DNA from: Tuctoria greenei
Lineage: Eukaryota; Streptophyta; Magnoliopsida; Poales; Poaceae
DNA: 64,000 nucleotides
Direction of reading: 5' to 3'
Assembly: GCA_036927565.1 (NCBI GenBank)
Contig: JAYESD010000002.1
Span: forward strand, 81,157,735 to 81,221,734
Below are positions 55,471-64,000 of this stretch, piece by piece. Position numbers and translations under genes: made by a program. Under the pieces are notes generated by a model. The model saw nothing but the letters and a program-made list of their open reading frames with translations. It did not search any database and was not told the origin of the DNA. Numbering within the stretch: the first letter of the stretch is position 1; the number at the start of each line of letters is the position of its first letter.

Positions 55471-57269
55471 CTAGTCGTCGTCTTCCTCGTCATCGTCTTC
55501 GTCGCGGGAGTCGCTCTCTGTGGACTCCGGGTCCTCTTGATCCTCATCGTCATCGTCGGAGGCACGAGCCGAAGGAGCTGCCGGGAAGAGCTTCCGTCCT
55601 CTTGGAGCTGGGCGAGCTCGTCGGCGGTGAAGTTGGGGAGGAGTGATCTCCCCGTCACTCACTTCCGGAGAGGACATAGGGACCTCCAGCTTGTCGCACA
55701 CCGCCTTAAGATACTTTTCTTGGCGCTTGTGTGCCCTCTGAGCCCGGATCTCTTGCTTCCGGCAGGAAGTGAAGATCGCCTTGAAGCACTTGAAGAAAGC
55801 GCTCATCGATTGAGGCGGAGGCAGAGAAGGAGGCGCCACGGGGCGAGATGGAGGATCTGCATTCTTCCGGCGTGGAGGACCGACACATTTGGAGGCTGCT
55901 GAGGACGAAGCGGGCGATGCGACACGTCCTTGACAAAGGACAAGCCCGACACCTTCTCTGTGAGGCACATAATGTAGGGAGCATACCGGCAAGCACGGTT
56001 GGGAGTATGCGAGATGTTGAAGATATCGTCAAAAATGTAATCGGCGAGGTTGAATTTCTCCTCCCCATCAACAAGAAGTAGCAAGTGCCTCAAGTTTCCT
56101 TGAATCACCCCAGCATCACCATCCTTTGGTGCTATTGTCCTTCTGAGGATCCTGTTCATGATGCTGTAGAAGGGCTTGATGTTGCAAGCATGTCCGGCAC
56201 TGTGTTGGACATGACTGGGGTACATGTATGCCAACTCATCACGGTCCACGGCCTTGAGGTTAGAGATGATGATCTCATGATCCAGATGTGCCTCAAGCCC
56301 TAGAATCTTGGCAAACTCTGCATAAGTGACTGAGTATTGCTCGCCATGTGTCATCCATATGATCCTCCTGTCACTTGAGGTGGTGAAGTAGATAGTGGAG
56401 TAAAATTGCAGGATCACTTCGACGTTCCAGTCATATTTGAACCCCATGATCTCCTTGAGCTCATGACGCTCAGCAGCTTCAATGACGGCATCAAATGCAG
56501 AGTGTTGCTTCTTTGCCATGTACTCCCAGTCTACCCACTATGCTTCAATCACAGGCTTCTTCATGCTTTGGTAGACCAGACGGTAGTAATCACAATGAAA
56601 GTCGCACCAAAACCGAGGGTCGGCGGTGCTCCTTTCATACTTATACACCTTGTCCGTCCGGAGCCTTCTTGCTTTCTTAGCTCCCTTTCCATGAAAGATA
56701 TTTGCAGCTATGTCACGCTGCCTGTTGGGATTCCTCTCGGGAGTGTGCACTTCCAGGGAACCAATCGGTTTGGCTTTCCCCTTCTCCTTGATAGCAATGC
56801 CCTTTGCTTTCGCAGTCGAGGCCTTCACCGAGGGCTTCTTTTTCTTTGGCTCAGCATGAGCTGGGGCCTTGCCCTTCTTCGGATCTCTCTCGATCCGGCG
56901 TTCAGTAATGTCTTCTTGGGCTGGTTCCTTGCCCTTGTCCTTCTCTACAAGTGTCAGAAGTCTCTTTCTCTTGGATACTTGTGCAGCAGCCGTCTGAGAG
57001 TTGTGAGCTTCACGCTCCTCTCGCTTCTTCTTTCGGAGATCCTTCCGTGACTCCTCAATGGCCCGAGCCATTGCTTCATCCTCGTCGTAGGCCAATGCGG
57101 CGGCCCGAGCAGCTTGTTGCTTCTTGACTGCTTGCGCTCTTCCATGCTGCTCGAGATACTTCTCCACAGCCTTAACTTCGGCTCTTACTCGTTCTTCGGC
57201 GAGACGAAGTTGCTCCTCCTCCCACTCGGGGTCAGTGGGGGGAGAAGCGGAACGGCGAGGAGCGGCCAT
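55471..57269 (-). pseudogene. Sirevirus D ORF3
   Basis: Start MAAPRRSASPPTDPEW at 57269. An N-terminal region of about 200 residues is charged and probably coiled coil (EEEQLRLAEERVRAEVKAVE), longer than in B. The conserved globular region follows (DPRFWCDFHCDYYRLVY, then DWNVEVILQFYSTIYF, WMTHGEQYSVTYAEF, APKDGDAG, YAPYIMCL). A nonsense TAG at about 56538 lies where B has a glutamine codon, and a frameshift near 55900 precedes the acidic C-terminus (ending DEEDDD). The C-terminal block with CFKAIFTSCRKQEIR matches B. No membrane segment is seen. Confidence 0.82.
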
Positions 57270-58171
57270 TTTAGCTGAAAGGAATAGAGTCCATAAGATA
57301 GAAGGTCAAGGAGTTGGAATAATGCGAAAGAATTCACGAAACACAGCCAAAGTGTGAGTTTGACCTGTGTAGACCGGACTTGTCCGCTCCAGGGGCGGAC
57401 TAGTCCGCCTGGCACCGGACTAGTCCGAGTTGCACAGGCTAAACCCTATCTCTAACAGTTTTTCGAGAAATTTGGAATCAGGTCGCAATACTCCTAGGCC
57501 ATGATCACAAGGTCACTAGAAACAATTTTAATGAAGAGGCATCTACCAAAAACTTAATGAATTAAGAATGAGGCTAGTTTTTGAAAAAGGAGGAATACCT
57601 CTTCAAATCTTGAAAAATCGACAAGATCGGGGAGGGATCGCGTCGAGGATGTTTGGGAAAGGTCTCCCTTGCCTCCAAGGAGTCCAATGCACGGATTGGA
57701 ATCGGTTTTTGGTGGTTGGAATCGAAAATCGTCGAAGGGGAATAGTTTCGCACGCGTGGGGGAGAGAGAGAACTCAGATGAGGAAGTGGAGGGGTCGGCC
57801 GCTTCCTAGGGGGTTTAAGTCCCCAGGGGTCGGACTAGTCCGGTATGGGAGCCGGACTAGTCCGGTCAGCGGACCAGATCTGGACCAGTCCGGATCCGGA
57901 CTTGTCCGGCCATAGGGCAGATTAGTCCGGTCCTAGGAAGCTGAAAACATATATTTTTGAGTTTTAGCCACTATAAAAGGTCCTTTTGGACATATTGCAC
58001 AACAAAACCTTGTGAATATGGTCAGTAAGAAATCAACATTCAAACTATGACCATGACTCACAAAGTCACTAGTTTTTCAAATATTTTGGAGAAAATTGAG
58101 ATAGAGATGAATTTTCCAACCACATGCATTCTTTTGAACAAGGCATAAGTAAACATTCAGATGTGCATGTT
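57270..58171 (-). promoter_or_regulatory. pol-ORF3 spacer of Sirevirus D with dyads
   Basis: Dyad clusters at 57370-57428 (three dyads, starts about 21 bp apart) and at 57832-57930, corresponding to the two clusters in the B spacer. Instead of TATATAA, the place below the distal cluster has CTTAAACCCCC (near 57812-57822), so a core promoter is uncertain here. Confidence 0.5.
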
Positions 58172-61100
58172 TCAAGCCACATTTTGAGAATCTAATATAT
58201 TGAGCTCACTCCTAAGATCACAAAATCGCTTCTCATCTAGGGGCTTGGTTAATATGTCGGCTAGTTGGTTCTCGGTTCTCACATGGGAAATCACTATATC
58301 CCCCTTTAAGGAATGATCTCTCAAGAAGTGGTGTCTAATGTCTATGTGTTTGGTCTTTGAATGCTCAACTGGATTATGGGCTATTTTGATGGCGCTCTCA
58401 TTGTCACATAGGAGAGGGATATGGCGCAAGTTTATACCATAATCCCTTAGAGTTTGTCTCATCCACAGAAGTTGTGCACAACAACTTCCGGCTGCGACGT
58501 ACTCCGCTTCGGCTGTGGAGAGAGCAATGGAATTTTGTTTCTTAGAGGACCAAGACACTAATGATCTACCCAAGAATTGGCATGTCCCGGATGTGCTCTT
58601 TCTATCAACTTTGCACCCTGCATAATCCGCATCGGAATAACCAATGAGGTTGAACTTGGATCCTTTGGGGTACCAAAGTCCTAGGCTCGGTGTGTGAACT
58701 AGATATCTAAGAATTCTCTTCACGACGGTCAAATGACACACCTTTGGTGTAGCTTGAAACCGTGGACACATACACACACTAAGCATGATATCCGGTCTAG
58801 ATGCACAAAGATATAACAGGGAGCCAATCATGGAACGATATACCTTTTGGTCCACACTAGGACCATCTTCGTTGAGGTCTAGGTGTCCATTCGTTGCCAT
58901 AGGATTCTTAATGGGTTTGGCCTTGTCCATGTCAAACTTCTTCAATATGTCTTGAGTGTACTTTGTTTGACTTATGAACATGCCTTCTTTGAGTTGCTTG
59001 ACTTGGAAACCTAAAAAGAACTTCAACTCCCCCATCATGGACATCTCAAATCTTTCCGTCATGATCTTTGAAAACTCATCACAAAACACTTTGTTAGTAG
59101 AACCAAATATAATGTCATCGACATATATTTGGCACACAAAGAGATCATCATTGAAGTGCTTTGTAAATAGAGTGTAATCAGCTTTTCCTATCTTAAAACT
59201 ATTTTCAATTAGAAAGTCTCTAAGACACTCATACCGAGCTCTAGGAGCTTGTTTGAGGCCATAGAGAGCCTTACGCAACTTGAAGACATTGTTTGGGAAT
59301 TCTTGGTCTTCAAAGCCTGGTGGTTGCTCCACATATACTTCCTCCTTGATTGGGCCATTTAGGAACGCACTCTTGACGTCCATTTGATAGAGCTTAAAAT
59401 CATGGTGAGTGGCAAAGGCAAGTAATATTCAAATTGACTCTAACCTAGCTACGGGAGCAAAGGTTTCATCAAAATCCAAACCTTCGACTTGTGAGTACCC
59501 CTTGGCCACAAGTCGTGCCTTGTTCCTTGTCACAACACCATGTTCATCTTGCTTGTTGCGGAACACACACTTGGTGCCTACAACATTTGCTTGTGGATGC
59601 TTGACAAACTCCCAAACTTTGTTCCTCTCGAAATTGTTAAGCTCCTCTTGCATGGCAACCACCCAATCCGGATCTCTCAAGGCATCTTCAACCCTATGGG
59701 GCTCCAAAGAAGAGACAAAGGAGTAATGTTCACAAAAGTTTGCAACACGTGAGCAAGTGATTACCCCTTTAGTAATGTCTCCTAGTATGTTGTCAACAGG
59801 GTGATCCCGTTGAACACTTTGATGTACACGAGGATGTGGGGGTTGGGCTCTTGGGACATCATCATAATCTTCTTCTTCTTGATCTCCCCCTTGATGAATG
59901 CCTCCCCCTTGACTTTCGTCTTCATGGTCGTTTTGAGGTCCTTCTTGACCGTCGACAACTTGATCGCGTGGAGGAGTACTTGCATCATATTGTTGTTGGT
60001 CACTTGAGCATTGAGGTTGTTCTTGTGGTCGAACATCTCCAAGTGCCATTCTCCTAAGTGCTTCTTGTGGAGATTCTTCTTGATCTAGCACACTTTGATC
60101 AACTTGCTCCACTTGGGAGCCATTAGTTTCATCAAACACCACGTCGCGTGCTATTTCAACAATTCCGGAGGTTTTGTTGAAGACACGGTAGGCATGAGTG
60201 TTTGAGTCATAGCCAAGCAGGAAACCCTCATCGGACTTTGAAGCAAACTTCGAAGTCCTAGGCTTCTTGTTGATAATATAACATTTGCTCCCAAAAACAC
60301 GAAAATAAGAGATATTGGGTTTCTTACCAACTAGAAGCTCATAGGGAGTCTTATTGAGGAGGCGGTGGAGGTATAATCGGTTGACGGCGTGGCAAGCGGT
60401 GTTAACCGCCTTCGCCCAAAGTCGATCCGATGTCTTGTACTCATCAAGCATTGTCCTTGACATCTCGATGAGTGTTCTATTCTTCTGTTCCGCCACCCCG
60501 TTTTGTTGAGGGGAGTATGGAGCTGAAAATTCATGCTTGATGACTTCCTCATCCAAGAATCCTTTCACTTGAGTGTTTTTGAACTCGGTGCCGTTGTCAC
60601 TTCTTATAGCTTTGATTCTTGAGGCGAACTCATTTTGAGCTCTCCTCAAGAACCTCTTGAGAACACCATGGGTTTCACCCTTATCATGCAAGAAAAACAC
60701 CCAAGTGAAACGAGAAAAGTCATCAACAATAACAAGACCATATTTGTTACCGCCAATGCTTATGTAGGTTATTGGCCCGAAAAGGTCCATGTGTAGCAGC
60801 TCCAACAGTCTTGTTGTCGTCATGATGTTCTTGGAGGGATGTTGAGCTCCTACTTGCTTCCCCGCTTGGCAAGCACTACATGGCCTGTCTTTTTCGAAGA
60901 TAACATTCTTCAAGCCATGGATGTGCTCGCCCTTAAGAAGCTTTTGTAAGTTCCTCATGCTAACATGGGCCAGCCGTCTATGCCAAAGGCATCTCATGTT
61001 GGTTTTCGCCATTAAGCATGTGTCAAGTTGAGCTTTATCCGAGGCAAAGTCCACAAGATAAAGCTTTCCCTTGAGCACACCCTTAAAAGCGATTGAGTTA

Positions 61101-61407
61101 TCACTTCTTCTAAGGATGCTCACACCCTCATTAGTGAAAACACAATTATAACCCTTGTCACATAGTTGTGATATGGACAAGAGGTTGTAGTCTAAAGAAT
61201 CAATGTGTAGAATGCTAGAAAGAGTGTGTTGAGGAGAGATGACAATTTTACCGGAGCCAAGGATTTTTCCTTGGCTATTATCTCCAAAGAGGATTCCTTC
61301 ATTTGGATCATCGTGTTCTTCATACTCCTCGAACATCGTCCTCTCTCCGGTCATGTGGTTTGTGCACCCACTATCGAGCACCCATTTGGAACCACCGGAG
61401 GAGTATG
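58172..61407 (-). pseudogene. Sirevirus D pol, one nonsense codon
   Basis: Copia pol in the order protease (LDSGCTNHMTG at 61381), pre-integrase zinc region (about 60990-60860), integrase core (HMDLFGP, RSDNGTEF, Q-K at the third motif: VAEQKNR keeps the Glu), RT with YVDD at 59114-59125, and RNase H (STAEAEYVAAG), ending NVA at 58172. The only clear break is a TGA at 59429-59431 in the RT, where B has an arginine codon (SIRILLA); this is a CGA to TGA change typical of methylated CpG decay. The rest is open over more than 1,050 codons. Confidence 0.92.
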
Positions 61408-61421
61408 CCTACAAAACAAGA

Positions 61422-63693
61422 TTATGCCTTCCTTTTAGGTACCCAAGCGAAGTTGGGTCCTTTGATGTTAGTGATAAGGCATTTGGGCACCCACACGCAA
61501 GGCTTGGGGCTCTTGCGGAGTGGCCCAGCATATCTAGCATACACTTTGCCATATTTGTTCCTCATAAACACATATGATGCATCGAAATCATAAAATAGAG
61601 TATGCAGTTCAGCTTTAGGCGTATAAGTGCTAGTTGAGGTGTTCTTCAGAGTTTTAGTTGGAGATGAGCTTCCTTTAACAAAGACAATCAAGTCTTTGCC
61701 ATACTTGAAGGTTTTGGCATTTTGCCTTCCTCCTTTAGTATAGCCAAGACCATCCTTGACATTTGCAGGTCTTGTGTTGGTGTATGCACTTCGTGCATAC
61801 GCCACTTTCTCTTTGTCAAAGATGCCACCCTTAGGTGCTTGCTTGTCTTGAGTCAACTTAAGCTCATCCATTAATTTAAGAATCAAGTTAGAACATTTGC
61901 AAGTTGATATTGCTTTGGATGCAACTTTTGAGGAAGATGAGCTTGTGGAGGAAGAGGCTACACTAGTCTTAAGGGACTCAACTTGAGTCTCAAAGATCTT
62001 GTTAACTTTTGTCAAGTTGCCAAGTTCGTCCTTGAGCTCAATAGTTGTCTCCTCAAGACTTGAGCATGTTTTCTTGCTTAGAGCAAGTTCATGCTCTAAT
62101 GCCTTGCTCTTCTCTCTCTCAAGCTCAAGGAGCTCAATGAGCTCTTTACATCTTTCCTTTTCTTGGATAAGCAAGTCCTCTTGCCTATCTAAGAGCTCCT
62201 CCTTCTCAAAAATCTCATCCGAAAGCAATTTCATTCTTCACAATGTGATCTTGCTTATATCCTTAAACATGTGTTCATTTTCGCTAGCACTATCAAAATC
62301 ATCATGGGAGGATATGGAAGAGGATGAGTTAGAATTTACCTTTCTTCTCTGTTTTGCCATGAGGCATGTTGGCTTATAGTCGTGGAGATTTGGGAAGAGC
62401 TTGCTTCCCTTGCAGCTCCTCTCAATTGCTATGGTTGCCATCTTCTCCTCATCTTCGGACGAGGAGGACTCATCGTTAGAGTCCCACTCCTTGCCTAAGT
62501 GAGCATGACCGGAGGGCCTCTTCTTCTTGTAGAACTTCTTCTCTTGTGGCTTGCCCTCCTTCTTCTTCTTGCCATCTTCATGTGGACAATCTACCATGAA
62601 GTGCCCGTACTCGCCACAATTGTAGCAAGCCCTCTTGTTTTTGGGCCTTGCCTTTTCTTTTCCTTTTCCCTCATGCTTGTATCCTCCTTTTCTTCTCCTC
62701 ATCATCCTCTTGAAGTTGTTGATGAAGAAGGCCTCTTCCTCATCGGTGTCAAGGCTCTCCTCATCATCTTTCGTTTGCTCTTTTGGGGGACATGTTGCTT
62801 TGAGAGCAACATTCTTCATCTTCGAGGCGGTGAACCTTTGAAGGTCGTTGTAGAAGAGCGCCTCCTTTTCCATGATCTCGTGATTGATGATCCTTCCAAG
62901 GACCTCTTCTGGGGGTCATTTTGGCAAACACCGGACTTTCTCGGATCATGGAGCACAGAGAGACGTTCCTAGGCATGAATGCCCGAATCATTCTCTTCAC
63001 CACCTCGTGGTCCGTCCACTTGGTACAGCCATAAGATCTACTCTTGTTGATGAGTATCTTTAGGCGGTTGTACATTTCTTGGGGAGATTCGCCATCCATA
63101 ATGGCAAACCTCCCGAGCTCTCCTTCAATGAGCTCAATCTTTACTTCCTTGACGACTCGGTTGCCTTCATGAGCCGTCTTGAGAGTGTCCCAAATGTCTT
63201 TGGCCACCTCGAGTCCATCCACTCGGTTGAACTCATCTCTTGAGAGAGATGATCACTCCGGCTGCTTGGGCATTGCGGTGAAGGAGCACGGCTTGCTCCG
63301 GAGTGATATCTTCTTCATTCTTAGTGATGTGCACCCCGGTCAACACAATTTGCCATAGTGAGGGATTGAGTGACACAAGGTGGATCTTCATGTTGTGCTT
63401 CCACATCCCGTAGTCGGTTCCATCGAACTGGGGAGGCTTCCCCAATGGATGGAAAGGTAGTGGTTGTTGGATACAAGGCGCTCATAGTTGTAGCCTTGTT
63501 GGTTGTAGTTGATTGTACCACTCGATGTGGAGGTTGAGGTGTCAACTTTGGGAATCTTCAACTTCTCTCGAAGTTTCGCCTCGAGCTGACGAACTTCTTC
63601 ATCATTCGTTGATTTGTCTTGATAGAAGAGAATCTCTTCTGGAGTTGCTTGGATCTCGCTGGTAGAAACTTCTTCGTACCCCACTCCAGCCAT
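61422..63693 (-). pseudogene. Sirevirus D gag
   Basis: Start MAGVGYEEVS at 63693. The frame shifts near 63450 (one base missing relative to B), near 63240, near 62900 and around 62236. The capsid region (PPQFDGTDYGMWKHNMKIHL) lies at about 63430, the zinc knuckle CYNCGEYGHFMVDC at about 62590-62632, then a Lys-rich stretch and a long coiled coil (about 62230-61950). It ends at 61422, just before the acceptor-like junction with pol. Confidence 0.9.
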
Positions 63694-63731
63694 CTTCTCT
63701 CTGAGTTGTTAGACTCTTTTGGGAGAGTCCT

Positions 63732-63744
63732 GCTCTGATACCAA
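63732..63744 (-). other. Primer-binding site of Sirevirus D
   Basis: TTGGTATCAGAGC on the minus strand, a perfect initiator tRNA-Met type site one base inside the 5' LTR. Confidence 0.9.
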
Positions 63745-63745
63745 T

Positions 63746-64000
63746 TGAAATTTGCCTAGAGGGGGGGTGAATAGGCTAATTGACCAGAAATGACTTAATA
63801 AAATGAGATTAATACACAGGGGGCAGACTAGTCCGGTCCAGGGGCGGACTAGTCCGGTCCACCTACAGGGAAAAACCTAAAAGGGGTTTCTAACAGATTT
63901 TGGTCCAATTCTTGTGATGCAAAGTTTGTTAGAATAACTTAGTGAGCCTTAACAAGTTATATGGCAAGTATGAAGCTAAGGATCACAATATAGCAAAGGT
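63746..64000 (-). mobile_element. Sirevirus D 5' LTR, partial
   Basis: It matches 53501-53755 with about five differences and runs off the window. It includes a dyad pair near 63824-63860. Confidence 0.93.

Larger units (their letters stand above)
53501..64000 (-). mobile_element. Sirevirus D, nearly complete, cut by window end
   Basis: Minus-strand Sirevirus with 3' LTR 53501-54958, ORF3, spacer, pol, gag, PBS and the beginning of the 5' LTR (63746 on). Over the roughly 255 bp of LTR available for comparison I count about five differences, so it is recent, like B. It is inserted in the RNase H of element C; GTTAT (53496-53500) is the left flank. Its LTR sequence is well diverged from B outside the dyads and ends. 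Confidence 0.94.

Noticed and set aside
1..64000. Host protein-coding gene, rRNA, tRNA or organellar insertion
   Set aside because: Nearly every segment is accounted for by transposable elements; I found no conserved host gene, with the small ORF at 43455 the only candidate, and that lies inside a transposon.

Overview
The window is repeat-rich plant nuclear DNA, almost certainly from a grass, and I see no ordinary host gene in it. Evidence: Sirevirus-type Ty1/copia elements with an extra third ORF, a Grande/Tat-like Ty3/gypsy element with an antisense ORF, Tekay/Del-type chromovirus LTRs about 2.8 kb long, a CACTA transposon end, 5-bp target duplications around LTRs, and heavy CpG decay in the older copies. 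The species cannot be named from the sequence.

Layout, outermost first. A family-Y LTR fragment (2038-2360) hosts Sirevirus A (+ strand, from 2361 to beyond 41770). A is split in its RNase H by a gypsy element 'G' (8279-39534, - strand, TSD GTGAC/GCGAC). G carries three further insertions: a family-Y solo LTR (8584-12951), itself holding solo LTR 'Z' (10044-12894, TSD CCTTC); a nearly intact-length Sirevirus B (13064-24258, - strand, TSD CCGCG/CCGCA); and a Tekay-type solo LTR 'X2' (34856-37602, TSD CTGCT) in its gag. Back in Sirevirus A, the third ORF is interrupted by a CACTA element (from 41771). The CACTA is interrupted by Tekay-type element E (from 45003), E by copia element C (from 50468), and C by Sirevirus D (53501 to the window end, - strand).

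Genes. The Sireviruses follow LTR-PBS-gag-pol-spacer-ORF3-LTR. Each copy is broken by stops or frameshifts; B and D are the youngest and least damaged. G encodes gag, protease, RT, two RNase H regions and integrase on the - strand. On the + strand it carries a separate, apparently spliced ORF with a gypsy-type 'transposase' domain followed by a long coiled coil.

Most notable signal. A 12-14 bp dyad of the form CCGGAC(TA/TT/AA)GTCCGG recurs many dozens of times. It is arranged as pairs about 19-22 bp apart in units of about 66-70 bp. The arrays lie about 36-38 bp upstream of the TATA box in Sirevirus LTRs A, B and D. They recur in the pol-ORF3 spacers of all three Sireviruses, and also in the Ty3/gypsy Tekay-type LTRs X1, X2 and X3. 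A related gypsy LTR (Z) has a CpG-rich block there instead, and copia C has an array with a different core (CCGGAGCT). This looks like an exchangeable promoter-proximal module shared by unrelated retrotransposons. Related palindromes are, as I recall, known in Sirevirus LTRs of other grasses; the pairing, the spacer copy and the gypsy sharing are the parts worth testing.
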